Of a stretch of DNA of 64,000 nucleotides, positions 46,984 to 55,319 are shown piece after piece. A model generated the notes under the pieces. That model searched no databases. It was not told where the DNA came from and saw only the letters and a program-made list of their open reading frames with translations. Within the stretch, counting starts at the first letter, position 1, and every line of letters begins with the position of its first letter. This DNA is from Streptomyces aurantiacus. Its GTDB lineage: Bacteria > Actinomycetota > Actinomycetes > Streptomycetales > Streptomycetaceae. The DNA is taken from positions 2,480,001 through 2,544,000 of the forward strand of contig NZ_CP114283.1 in NCBI RefSeq assembly GCF_027107535.1, in the 5' to 3' direction. A program made the translations under genes and the position numbers.

Positions 46984-48253
46984 ATCCGCTGCCGTGGGCC
47001 TGCTGCTCCTTCTGGGCACGGCCTGCGGCAGCCGCCTCCCGGAGAGCGACTTCGGGGACCGGCCCGGCCGGACGCCCGCCCGCACCACCGCGGAGCCGAT
47101 CCGCGTGGGCGTCATCACGAGCGCCACCAGCCCGGTCGGCGGCAACGCCTTCACCGGACCGCGCGACGGCGCGAAGGCCTACTTCGAGGCCCTGAACGCG
47201 CGCGGCGGCATCGACGGACGCCGGGTCGAGGTCCGTACGTGCGACGACGGCGGCAGCGGTGTCGGCAACAACGAGTGCGTGCACCGGCTCGTCGACGAGG
47301 ACAAGGTGGTGGCCCTCGTCGCCACGACCGCCCTCGACTACGCGGGAGCCTCCCGCGTGTCCCGCGCGCGCGTGCCCGACATCGGGGGCCAGCCCATCGG
47401 CGCGGCCTACGACACCTACCCGCACCTCTACGGGATCTACGGCAGCCTCGCCCCGCGCGACGGGCGGCCCGGCTGGGACGGCAAGCTGTACGGCGGTACG
47501 GAGACCTACCGCTACTTCAAGCGGGAGCAGGGCGCCCGCACGGCGGCCGTCGTCTCGTACAACCAGTCCGCGTCGGCCGCCTACGCCCGGCTCGTCGCCC
47601 GGGGCCTGAAGGCCGAGGGCTACAAGGTCGTCACCGAACAGGTCGACTTCGCGCTGCCCAACTTCCGCGCCGCGGCGGCCGATCTGAAGGAGCAGGGCGC
47701 CGACCTGGTCTTCGACGCCATCGACACCTACGGCAACGCCCAGTTGTGCAAGGCCATGGACGACGTCGGCGCCGAGGTCATCGCCAAGGTCACCAACGTG
47801 CAGAACTGGACGTCCACCGTCCGCGAGGACTACAAGGACGCGCCCCGCTGCCGCAACGCCCTGTGGGCGACGGGCGCGAGCCGCAACTACGACGACCCGG
47901 AATCGGCCCATGACGCCGTACGGGCGTTCCGGGACGGCACCAGGGCGCTGAAGACCCGCTCCCAGTGGCAGGTGGAGGGCTGGGCCGCCGCGATGTGGTT
48001 CACGGACGCGGCCAGGTCCTGCGTGCGGACGGGCGTCACGCGCGCGTGCGTCGACCGTTTCATGGACGGGGGAAAGCCGTACACCGCCGACGGGCTGCTG
48101 CTGCCGGTGCGGTTCGAGCGCCTGTCCGAGCCGCCGAGGACACGCACGACGTGTCTGTCCGTGGCGCGCTGGGAGGACGACCGGGGCTGGGTGAGTCAGG
48201 GGGACATGAACAGCGAGTGCCACGACGTACCGCAGTTGTCCTACGAGCCCTGA
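46958..48253 (+). CDS. livJ: LivJ-type solute-binding lipoprotein
   Basis: 431 residues, periplasmic-binding-protein family 6 type. The lipobox is in LLLLLGTACG. The first lobe starts RVGVITSATSPVGGNAFTGP, and the ligand-pocket region includes VALVATTALDYAGA with DTYPHLYGIYG. It should capture the substrate of the divergent LivHMG/LivF transporter. ATG 46958 lies within the preceding lipoprotein gene, so the two are coupled. Long distance from the canonical LivJ in pocket residues means the substrate is uncertain. Confidence 0.85.
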   Translation: MSRRARVAESAAVGLLLLLGTACGSRLPESDFGDRPGRTPARTTAEPIRVGVITSATSPVGGNAFTGPRDGAKAYFEALNARGGIDGRRVEVRTCDDGGSGVGNNECVHRLVDEDKVVALVATTALDYAGASRVSRARVPDIGGQPIGAAYDTYPHLYGIYGSLAPRDGRPGWDGKLYGGTETYRYFKREQGARTAAVVSYNQSASAAYARLVARGLKAEGYKVVTEQVDFALPNFRAAAADLKEQGADLVFDAIDTYGNAQLCKAMDDVGAEVIAKVTNVQNWTSTVREDYKDAPRCRNALWATGASRNYDDPESAHDAVRAFRDGTRALKTRSQWQVEGWAAAMWFTDAARSCVRTGVTRACVDRFMDGGKPYTADGLLLPVRFERLSEPPRTRTTCLSVARWEDDRGWVSQGDMNSECHDVPQLSYEP

Positions 48254-48301
48254 TGCGATCGAGCGCCGAAGGGTTCCCGTTCCCGGTTACCGATGGCGCA
48301 A

Positions 48302-48315
48302 CTGTTCGGGAACAG
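48302..48315. promoter_or_regulatory. Inverted repeat CTGTTC-GG-GAACAG
   Basis: Six-base arms with a 2-bp centre, about 80 bp before the TTA-containing glycosyltransferase gene. Possibly a regulatory site or the end of the livJ transcript, since a second GTTCCCGG at 48279 can pair with CGGGAAC. Confidence 0.3.
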
Positions 48316-48396
48316 ACTGATAAGTGCGCCCAACCATCCCCACCGCTCCCCGGTCTAACCCTCAGGTAGCCGGATTAGACGGAGATACGGGGACGC

Positions 48397-49665
48397 ATGC
48401 AGATCTCTTTCCTGATACACAACGCCTACGGAATCGGGGGGACGATCCGGACGACGTACAACCTTGCGAACACTCTCGCCCAGCAGCACGACGTCGAGAT
48501 CGTCTCGGTGCTCCGGCACCGCAACGAACCGGTGTTCGCACGGGACCCGCGCGTGCGCGTGCGTCACCTCGTCGACCTGCGCAAGAACGGCCCGGGGTAC
48601 GAGGGCGACGATCCTCAGTACCGGGCACCGGCCCGTGTCTTCCCGAGAGGAGAGATCCGCTACGACCAGTACAGCGTCCTGACCGACCGCCGTATCGCGG
48701 AGCACCTCTCGACGACCGAAGCCGATGTCGTGGTCGGCACCCGCCCCGGACTGAACGTGCATCTGGCCCGCGAGACCAGGCGCGGCCCGGTCCGCGTCGG
48801 CCAGGAACACCTCACGCTCGACAGCCACTCCGTCGGGCTGCGCACGGAACTGCGCGGCGCCTACCCCCGGCTCGACGCGGTCACCACGACCACGGAGGCG
48901 GACGCCGACGCCTACCGCACGAAGATGCGGCTGCCCGGCGTGCAGGTCGCGGCCGTGCCCAACTCGGTGCCCGCGCCCGGCATAGAGCCCGCGGACGGCT
49001 CCGCCAAATGGGTCGTCGCGGCCGGACGGCTCGCACCGGTGAAGCGGTACGACCTGCTGATCAGGGCCTTCGACCTGGTGCGGGCCCAGCGGCCCGACTG
49101 GCGCCTGAGGATCTACGGCAGCGGAAAGCAGAAGGACAAGCTGCGCCACCTCATCGACGAACTCGGCCTCTACAACCACGTCTTACTGATGGGACCGGCC
49201 AATCCCATCGAACCGGAGTGGGCCAAGGGTTCCATCGCCGCCGTCACCTCCAGCCTCGAATCCTTCGGCATGACCATCGTCGAGGCCATGCGCTGCGGCC
49301 TGCCCGTCGTCTCCACCGACTGCCCGCACGGGCCGGGGGAGATCATCGACAACGGCGTGGACGGACGCCTTGTGGAGGTCGGAAACGTCGAGGCCATCGC
49401 CGAGGGCCTGCTCGAACTGATCAACGACGACGAGCTGCGCCAGAAGATGGCGGGGGCGGCGCTCAGGGACTCCGAGCGCTTCGACCCGGCACGGATCGCC
49501 GAGCGCTACGAGTCGATCTTCTCCGGTCTCGTCTCGCGCGGGGGCACCTCGAAAATCGGCCGGATGCGCGGCTCGCTGCACCGCACACGAGGAGCGCTGC
49601 TCGGCGGCGCGTATGCCGTTCGCGATGCCGGACGGACCGTACTCGGGAAGGAGCGTTCCGCATGA
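48397..49665 (+). CDS. GT4-type glycosyltransferase containing a TTA codon
   Basis: 422 residues. The GT-B donor domain has WVVAAGRLAPVKRYDLLIRA, LRIYGSGKQKDKL and the ESFGMTIVEAMRCGLPVVST E-x7-E type block. The N-terminal domain begins MQISFLIHNAYGIGGTIRTT. Codon 263 is TTA (49183-49185, in NHVLLMGPA), which in Streptomyces is read only by the bldA tRNA, so expression is expected to be developmentally timed. It is overlapped (ATGA) by the next gene. Sugar and acceptor are unknown; a cell-surface glycan is a reasonable guess. Confidence 0.85.
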   Translation: MQISFLIHNAYGIGGTIRTTYNLANTLAQQHDVEIVSVLRHRNEPVFARDPRVRVRHLVDLRKNGPGYEGDDPQYRAPARVFPRGEIRYDQYSVLTDRRIAEHLSTTEADVVVGTRPGLNVHLARETRRGPVRVGQEHLTLDSHSVGLRTELRGAYPRLDAVTTTTEADADAYRTKMRLPGVQVAAVPNSVPAPGIEPADGSAKWVVAAGRLAPVKRYDLLIRAFDLVRAQRPDWRLRIYGSGKQKDKLRHLIDELGLYNHVLLMGPANPIEPEWAKGSIAAVTSSLESFGMTIVEAMRCGLPVVSTDCPHGPGEIIDNGVDGRLVEVGNVEAIAEGLLELINDDELRQKMAGAALRDSERFDPARIAERYESIFSGLVSRGGTSKIGRMRGSLHRTRGALLGGAYAVRDAGRTVLGKERSA

Positions 49666-50501
49666 TGACGCTGGCTCCGCAGGCCGCGCACCAGCCCACC
49701 GACGAGGAAGCCGCCATGCCGCCGCGCGCCGACTGCATCGCCGACTCCGCGGGCGGACTCACCTTCGACGTGACCGAGCCGGGCGGCGCCGGTGACACGC
49801 ACCTCGTCCTGCTGCACCGCGACGGCCACCAGGAGGTCCGGCTGCCGCTCGTCCCCGCCGCCGACGGCCGACTGCGCGCCGCGCTGCCCAGCAGTGTGGA
49901 ACTGCCCGAGGGCCGCTGGGACGCCTACGCGCAGACCGCCGGCGGTGAGCCGGAGCGCCTGTCGCCCGGCCTCAACGACCTGCGCTCCCTGGTCGACCGG
50001 GCGCCGAGCGGGGCCCGCGGCCATGTCGCCGTCCGCATCCCGTACGCGACCAAGCACGGCAACCTCTCCGTCCGCAGCTGGCTGCGCGCCCCGCACGCGG
50101 AGGCGGGCGAACTGCACATAGGCGAGCGGGAACTGGGCGTCCAGGGCCAGGTGTACGGGGTCACGCTCACCGCGGACGCGTACGCCGAGCTGACCGGCCG
50201 CGGGGAGACGGGACCCGCGCCGAGGGCCGAGGTCCACCGGGACCAAGCACGGTTCCGCTTCACCGTCGCCTACTCCGAACTGCCGGAGGGGATCTGGAAC
50301 CTGTGGCTCCGCCCGGCGGGGGAGACCGGCCCGCGGGTACGGATCGCCCGGCTGCTCGACGACATCGCCGACAAGAAGCCCATCTTCACGTACCCGAAGG
50401 TCACGCTGGAGACGGCGTACGGTCCGGTGGCCGCCGGCCCGTACTACACGAGCGACAACGACCTCTCCGTGGCCGTCACGGCGGTGGCCGCGCGGCAGTG
50501 A
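49662..50501 (+). CDS. Unknown protein coupled to the glycosyltransferase
   Basis: 279 residues starting at the ATG that overlaps the upstream stop (ATGA). It opens MTLAPQAAHQPTDEEAAM and is a predicted soluble beta-rich protein with LTFDVTEPGGAGDTHLVLLH and PSSVELPEGRWDAYAQ. The later YSELPEGIWNLWLRPAGETG repeats a similar pattern, hinting at two related lobes. No signal peptide or membrane helix. It may bind or modify the same glycan as the glycosyltransferase. A strong hairpin follows at 50522-50586. Confidence 0.65.
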   Translation: MMTLAPQAAHQPTDEEAAMPPRADCIADSAGGLTFDVTEPGGAGDTHLVLLHRDGHQEVRLPLVPAADGRLRAALPSSVELPEGRWDAYAQTAGGEPERLSPGLNDLRSLVDRAPSGARGHVAVRIPYATKHGNLSVRSWLRAPHAEAGELHIGERELGVQGQVYGVTLTADAYAELTGRGETGPAPRAEVHRDQARFRFTVAYSELPEGIWNLWLRPAGETGPRVRIARLLDDIADKKPIFTYPKVTLETAYGPVAAGPYYTSDNDLSVAVTAVAARQ

Positions 50502-50521
50502 GCCGAGGAACCCGCCCCGGC

Positions 50522-50586
50522 GGCCCGTGAGAGCCTCCCTGGCGTCGTCGGCCGGTCCGGCGGCACCAGGGAGCCCCTCACGGGCC
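50522..50586 (+). terminator. Large two-part hairpin after the glycosyltransferase operon
   Basis: Outer arms GGCCCGTGAG (50522-50531) and CTCACGGGCC (50577-50586), and inner arms CTCCCTGG (50535-50542) and CCAGGGAG (50566-50573), are perfectly complementary with a 23-nt loop. No T run follows. It is likely a terminator, perhaps also shielding the palindrome 28 bp downstream. Confidence 0.65.
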
Positions 50587-50613
50587 GCGGAGCGCGCTGA
50601 TGCCACGTCGGCT

Positions 50614-50638
50614 CTTGCGGACAGTCGTTGTCCGCAAG
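50614..50638 (+). promoter_or_regulatory. 10-bp palindrome upstream of the WYL regulator gene
   Basis: CTTGCGGACA (50614-50623), spacer GTCGT, TGTCCGCAAG (50629-50638) is a perfect inverted repeat ending 19 bp before the ATG at 50658. It overlaps where the -35 of a promoter with -10 CAGACT (50645-50650 region) would lie. It is a likely operator for autoregulation by the WYL protein. Confidence 0.6.
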
Positions 50639-50657
50639 GGCTGGCAGACTCACGTCC

Positions 50658-51668
50658 ATGTTGGAGACCTCGGCACGACTCCTGCGGCTGCTCTCACTGC
50701 TCCAGGCGCACCGCGAATGGTCGGGCCCCGACCTGGCCGACCGCCTCGGCGTCACTCCGCGCACGATCCGCCGTGACGTGGACCGGCTGCGCGAGCTCGG
50801 CTATCCGGTGAACGCCAGCCCCGGCACGGGCGGTGGCTACCAGCTGGGCGTGGGGGCCGAGCTGCCCCCGCTGCTCCTCGACGACGACGAGGCGGTCGCC
50901 GTGGCCGTCGGCCTGCGCACCGCCGCGGGACAGGGCATCGAGGGCATCGGCGAGACCTCCGTACGCGCCCTCACCAAGCTTGAACAGGTGCTGCCGCACC
51001 GGCTGCGCCGCAGGGTCGGCGCCCTGAACGCCTTCACCGTGCCCATGCTGCGCGGCCCGCGGCCCTCCGCCGTCGACCCGGCCGTCCTCACCGAACTCGC
51101 GGCCGCCTGCCGCGACTCGGAACGGCTGCGCTTCGAGTACCGGAACCACGAGGGCGCCCCGACCCGCCGCACGGTCGAGCCGCACCGGCTGGTGTGCACC
51201 GAGCGCCGCTGGTACCTGGTCGCGTGGGACGTCGACCGCGACGACTGGCGGACGTTCCGCGTGGACCGGATCACGCCCAGGCCGCCGCACGGGCCGCGCT
51301 TCACACCCCGCGAGGCACCGGCCGAGGACCTCGCCGCGTACGTCTCCAAAGGGGTCTCCACGCGCGCGTACACCTCCCACGCCGTCGTCCGGCTGCATGT
51401 GCCGCTGGAGGAGGCGATCGGGCAGGTCTCGCCCTCCGCCGGGACGCTGGAGCCCGAGGGGCCGGACAGCTGTGTCCTGCGCACCGGTGCCGCGAACCTC
51501 GACGTGATGGTCATCCACGTGATGCTGATGGGCCTCCCGTTCGAGGTGCTGGAGCCCGTCGAACTCATCGAGGCGATCAGTACTGCTCGGGACCGGTTGA
51601 CGGACGCTCTTGACCGAAGCGGATCTGCGGGCTCTCCTCCTGGCCGGAGCGGGTCTGGGGCGGCGTGA
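50658..51668 (+). CDS. WYL-domain transcriptional regulator
   Basis: 336 residues. The N-terminal HTH (about 1-60) reads [20 protein letters not shown] and [18 protein letters not shown]. The WYL domain (about 140-310) has [20 protein letters not shown], the usual ligand-sensing region. These regulators act on stress, carbohydrate or defence genes; the target is unknown beyond its own palindrome. The last 92 bp overlap the convergent 3' end of ctaD (51577-51668), so the two tails share DNA. The ATG 50658 is the conserved start. Confidence 0.85.
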   Translation: MLETSARLLRLLSLLQAHREWSGPDLADRLGVTPRTIRRDVDRLRELGYPVNASPGTGGGYQLGVGAELPPLLLDDDEAVAVAVGLRTAAGQGIEGIGETSVRALTKLEQVLPHRLRRRVGALNAFTVPMLRGPRPSAVDPAVLTELAAACRDSERLRFEYRNHEGAPTRRTVEPHRLVCTERRWYLVAWDVDRDDWRTFRVDRITPRPPHGPRFTPREAPAEDLAAYVSKGVSTRAYTSHAVVRLHVPLEEAIGQVSPSAGTLEPEGPDSCVLRTGAANLDVMVIHVMLMGLPFEVLEPVELIEAISTARDRLTDALDRSGSAGSPPGRSGSGAA

Positions 51669-53307
51669 TCGCCGCGAACCGGGGGTGGTGCAGGTCGAAG
51701 GCCGGGGACTCGGAGCGGATCCGGGGCAGCGTGACGAAGTTGTGCCGCGGCGGCGGGCACGAGGTCGCCCACTCCAGCGAGCGGCCGAAGCCCCAGGGGT
51801 CGTCGCAGTCCACCGTCTCGCCGTACCGTGCCGTCTTCCAGACGTTGTAGAGGAAGGGCAGCGTCGACATGCCGAGCAGGAAGGCGCCGATCGTCGAGAC
51901 GGTGTTGAGCGCCGTGAACCCGTCGGCCGCCAGATAGTCCGCGTAGCGGCGCGGCATGCCCTCCGCGCCCAGCCAGTGCTGCACCAGGAACGTGGTGTGG
52001 AAGCCGACGAAGAGCGTCCAGAAGTGCAGCTTGCCGAGCCGTTCGTCGAGCATCTTGCCGGTGAACTTGGGCCACCAGAAGTAGAAGCCGCCGAAGGTCG
52101 CGAAGACGACGGTGCCGAACACCACGTAGTGGAAGTGCGCCACCACGAAGTACGTGTCCGTGACGTGGAAGTCCAGCGGCGGCGAGGCCAGGATGACCCC
52201 CGTCAGACCGCCGAACAGGAACGACACCAGGAAGCCCGTCGCCCAGAGCATGGGTGTCTCGAAGGACAGCGACCCCTTGAGCATGGTGCCGGTCCAGTTG
52301 AAGAACTTCACGCCCGTCGGCACCGCGATCAGGAAGGACACGAACGAGAAGAACGGCAGCAGCACCGCTCCCGTGGCGAACATGTGATGGGCCCACACGA
52401 CCACCGACAGGCCGGTGATGGCCATCGTGGCGCCGATCAGCGTCAGATAGCCGAAGATCGGCTTCCTGCTGAACACCGGGATGATCTCCGTGATGATGCC
52501 GAAGAACGGCAACGCGATGATGTAGACCTCGGGGTGCCCGAAGAACCAGAAGAGGTGCTGCCACAGCAGCGCCCCGCCGCTGGCCGACGCGAAGACCTGG
52601 GACCCGAACCGCCGGTCCGCCTCCAGCACCAGGAGGGCCGCGGCGAGCACCGGGAACGCCAGCAGGACCAGGATCGACGTGAACAGCGTGTTCCACGTGA
52701 AGATCGGCATCCGGAACATCGTCATGCCGGGCGCGCGCATCCCGATGATGGTCGTCAGGAAGTTCACCGCGCCGAGGATCGTGCCGAAGCCCGCGAGCGC
52801 GAGCCCCATGATCCACATGTCGGCGCCGATCCCGGGCGACCGTTCCAGGCTGTTGAGCGGCGCGTACGCGAACCAGCCGAAGTTCGCCGGTCCCTGGGGC
52901 ACCAGCAGGGACCCCAGCACGATCAGTCCGCCGAAGAGGAACAGCCAGTACGACAGCATGTTCAGCCGTGGGAAGGCCACGTCGGGCGCGCCGATCTGCA
53001 GCGGCATGATCTCGTTGGCGAACCCGGCGAAGGTCGGTGTCGCGAAGAGCAGCAGCATGATCGTGCCGTGCATCGTGAACATCTGGTTGAACTGGTTGTT
53101 GTCGATGAGCTGCGTGCCGGGCCGGGCCAGCTCCGCCCGCATCAGCAGCGCCATCAGACCGCCGACCAGGAAGAACGCGAACGAGGTGATCAGATAGAGG
53201 TGGCCGATCTTCTTGTGGTCGGTCGTGGTCAGCCAGTCCACGATCAGTCGCCCCGGCCGCTTCACCGGTACGGGCCTCGCCGCTGCCTGTGCGGTGTCCG
53301 TCCCCAT
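51577..53307 (-). CDS. ctaD: Cytochrome c oxidase subunit I, stand-alone copy
   Basis: 576 residues; about 12 membrane helices with haem/copper ligands in FTMHG (about 77), HPEVY (about 259, the CuB His-Tyr pair), HH in [11 protein letters not shown] (about 307) and HFHYVVFGT (about 391). The subunit-II gene and other partners are absent here, unlike the main cox cluster, so this is a second or alternative catalytic subunit. GAGGGGG is 5-6 nt before ATG 53307. Its C-terminal tail ([19 protein letters not shown]) is coded opposite the end of the WYL regulator gene. Confidence 0.93.
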   Translation of the reverse strand: MGTDTAQAAARPVPVKRPGRLIVDWLTTTDHKKIGHLYLITSFAFFLVGGLMALLMRAELARPGTQLIDNNQFNQMFTMHGTIMLLLFATPTFAGFANEIMPLQIGAPDVAFPRLNMLSYWLFLFGGLIVLGSLLVPQGPANFGWFAYAPLNSLERSPGIGADMWIMGLALAGFGTILGAVNFLTTIIGMRAPGMTMFRMPIFTWNTLFTSILVLLAFPVLAAALLVLEADRRFGSQVFASASGGALLWQHLFWFFGHPEVYIIALPFFGIITEIIPVFSRKPIFGYLTLIGATMAITGLSVVVWAHHMFATGAVLLPFFSFVSFLIAVPTGVKFFNWTGTMLKGSLSFETPMLWATGFLVSFLFGGLTGVILASPPLDFHVTDTYFVVAHFHYVVFGTVVFATFGGFYFWWPKFTGKMLDERLGKLHFWTLFVGFHTTFLVQHWLGAEGMPRRYADYLAADGFTALNTVSTIGAFLLGMSTLPFLYNVWKTARYGETVDCDDPWGFGRSLEWATSCPPPRHNFVTLPRIRSESPAFDLHHPRFAAITPPQTRSGQEESPQIRFGQERPSTGPEQY

Positions 53308-53719
53308 CGCTGCCCCCTCGCTCGTCGCGTTCCGGGCCTCCTGAAGCTCACGCCATGATGCTCGCGCGGCGGCACGCTCGACAGGGGGCGTACGCGGAGT
53401 CCTCTGCTTGAACCATGCATTTCCTGTGGCGGGCCGACTTCCGGAACACGCCGCGGAACCGGAAAGGAAAGGCATGGATGCGGGCGCGGGACCACGCTTT
53501 CCCCCGGGCTATTCGGACCGCGGTCAAGATAGTCCCCGGCGCTCCAGAATTACGTTCGAAGGCGGGCGGAACACGCACGGAACCGTCCGTACGTGTGACG
53601 GAGTGGGGTCGAAACGGGTGTCGTTGTCCTGTGACAGAAGCGTGACCGGAGAGGTACCGGTGACTGATGGTGGCGGACCCGGGGTTCCCTGCCCGTGACG
53701 CGCCGCCTACCGTGGCGGC
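53308..53719. other. 412-bp gap upstream of ctaD and the I78 gene
   Basis: No supported gene. The ctaD promoter must lie here on the minus strand; a -10-like TACCGT at 53708-53713 with six bases to the ATG would start the I78 gene leaderless. GGAAC-rich words near 53452 and 53459 and the CGAAC motif near 53555 were not assigned to any factor. Confidence 0.4.
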
Positions 53720-53935
53720 ATGGCACCCATTCCCACTCCTCCCGCAGAGCCCTCGGACACCCCGGACGCGTATGTCGGACTGGAGGCGAGCGGCGCCGAG
53801 CGCCGGGCCCGTGAACACGGCTGGTCCACCGTGCGGTCGTTGCCCCCGGGCGCGATCATCACGATGGAGTACCGCGTGGGGCGCCTGAACTTCGAGGTCA
53901 CCGACGGCCGCGTGACACGCTGCTGGAAGGGCTGA
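53720..53935 (+). CDS. Proteinase inhibitor I78-like small protein
   Basis: 71 residues. AREHGWSTVRSLPPGAIITM and EYRVGRLNFEVTDGRVTRCW match the I78 inhibitor pattern (W..R..P.....D.R..RLN...D..G.V). Such proteins inhibit serine proteases, usually periplasmic or exported; here no signal peptide is seen, so the cellular target is unclear. The ATG 53720 is the only likely start. It converges on the PAP2 gene 121 bp away. Confidence 0.8.
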   Translation: MAPIPTPPAEPSDTPDAYVGLEASGAERRAREHGWSTVRSLPPGAIITMEYRVGRLNFEVTDGRVTRCWKG

Positions 53936-54056
53936 GCGGCTCCTCGCGGGCCCTGCCCGGCCCGGTACCCGTCCCGTCGCGCAGTGGCGTTCGGCGCCGT
54001 GCGGGGAGTGGTGCGTGCGTACCGGTCCCCGCCGCCGTGTTGTACCTTCCGCGCGG

Positions 54057-55082
54057 TCAGCCGCCCGTCAGGGGGCGGGCCGAGGCGGTGCCACGTGTCA
54101 CTCGGTCCGACTGGGGCGGCCGGCGGCTGCCGACCGGCGTCACCGGCGTGCGCTCCGAACGGGCCAGGTGCGGGCCCGGGGCCAGGTAACCCGGTTGCCG
54201 GGCCGGCCGGGAGGCGGCGACCGGCTCGCGCACCACGGGCTCCTGCTCGCCGGCGGGCTTGCCGAGCGGGGTGAGCGTCGTCGGGGCCCCCACGGGAGCG
54301 GCCGGAGCCGGAGCGGCGCCGCGGCGACGGGCGCGCCAGGCGTCGCGCAGGTCGAAGATGCCGGTCTCGGCGCGGGCGATCAGCGGCTCGAACCAGGGCA
54401 GCGCGAGCAGGATCAGCAGTCCCGCGGCCCAGCCGAGCACCACGTCGCTCAGCCAGTGCGTACCGAGGTACACGGTCGTCAGGCCGACGCCGAGGGAGAC
54501 CACGGCGGACAGGGCCGACAGCCAGCGGCGGGCGCGCGGCGTCGAGGCCAGATAGGCGAGGATGCCCCAGGTCACGACGGCGTTTGCGGTGTGGCCCGAA
54601 GGGAATATGTCGCCGCCCAGCCACATCTCGTTCGAGCCGACGCTGGTCGCGTAGTGCGGACCGAGGCGGCCCATGCTCAGCTTGGCGGCGCCCACCGTGA
54701 GGTTCAGCAGCAGCAGGGAGGCGCCCAGCGTGAGCAGCGGGCGCAGCGTGTGCTGCCGCCAGGAGCGCCAGCCCAGCCAGGCCGCGATCATCACGGCGGT
54801 GGGGCCGCGCTGGCCCAGCACCACGTAGTAGTCGAGGAACGCGTGGATCTCCGGCCACTGCTGGTACGGCCGGAAGAACATGACCTGCCAGTCGAGCCGG
54901 ACCAGCCACGAGGTGATCACCACGGCCCACACGATGGCCGCGTAGAAGGCGAGCGTGGACGCGAAGAGGACCACTCGGTGCCGGCTCATCCTGGGCACGT
55001 CGATGTGGGCCGGTCGTTCCGGCTCACGGTCCAGCCGGGCGAAGACCCGGTCCAGACGAGTCAGCTTTCGTTCGGTACGCAC
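54057..55082 (-). CDS. PAP2-superfamily membrane phosphatase
   Basis: 341 residues, about six membrane helices. The phosphatase motifs are KLSMGRLGP (variant of KxxxxxxRP with the Arg shifted), IFPSGHTANAVVTWG (PSGH) and LGTHWLSDVVLGW (HxxxD). Such enzymes cut lipid phosphates, e.g. undecaprenyl-pyrophosphate or phosphatidic acid. A Pro/Ala-rich cytoplasmic C-terminus of about 90 residues is not needed for catalysis. GTG 55082 gives the start MRTERKLTRLD. It is transcribed away from the AT-richer gap at 55083-55319. Confidence 0.85.
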   Translation of the reverse strand: MRTERKLTRLDRVFARLDREPERPAHIDVPRMSRHRVVLFASTLAFYAAIVWAVVITSWLVRLDWQVMFFRPYQQWPEIHAFLDYYVVLGQRGPTAVMIAAWLGWRSWRQHTLRPLLTLGASLLLLNLTVGAAKLSMGRLGPHYATSVGSNEMWLGGDIFPSGHTANAVVTWGILAYLASTPRARRWLSALSAVVSLGVGLTTVYLGTHWLSDVVLGWAAGLLILLALPWFEPLIARAETGIFDLRDAWRARRRGAAPAPAAPVGAPTTLTPLGKPAGEQEPVVREPVAASRPARQPGYLAPGPHLARSERTPVTPVGSRRPPQSDRVTRGTASARPLTGG

Positions 55083-55247
55083 TCAATCGACGTTACAGCG
55101 AGTGAGGTGTGTTCCAGGCCGAAGCACCCTCTTTGTGATGACGATGTGATGTGGGATTGCTCTCAGGAGGGGGTTTATCACCGTGGATTATGTAATCCCC
55201 CGTCCACTCTTCCTTCAATTCGATTGATCATTCCGGTGCGGAGTTAT

Positions 55248-55319
55248 ATGGCGCTTTTGAATTCGTTCACCGAATGCTTGCGTGCCCTTCTCCGGGCGCT
55301 CACCGGCCACCGTGGGTGA
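55248..55319 (+). CDS. Possible 23-residue amphipathic peptide
   Basis: ATG 55248 with GGAG 4 nt upstream encodes MALLNSFTECLRALLRALTG and three more residues, ending TGA. Leu, Phe and Cys lie on one face if helical, so a membrane-active or signalling peptide is conceivable. About three quarters of third positions are G or C. It sits in a 237-bp gap of lower GC with the palindrome GGATTA-TG-TAATCC near 55182. No homologue can be claimed. It may be chance. Confidence 0.3.
   Translation: MALLNSFTECLRALLRALTGHRG

Noticed and set aside
53408..53698. 96-codon plus-strand frame upstream of the I78 gene
   Set aside because: No ribosome-binding site, no conserved motif, and low coding bias.
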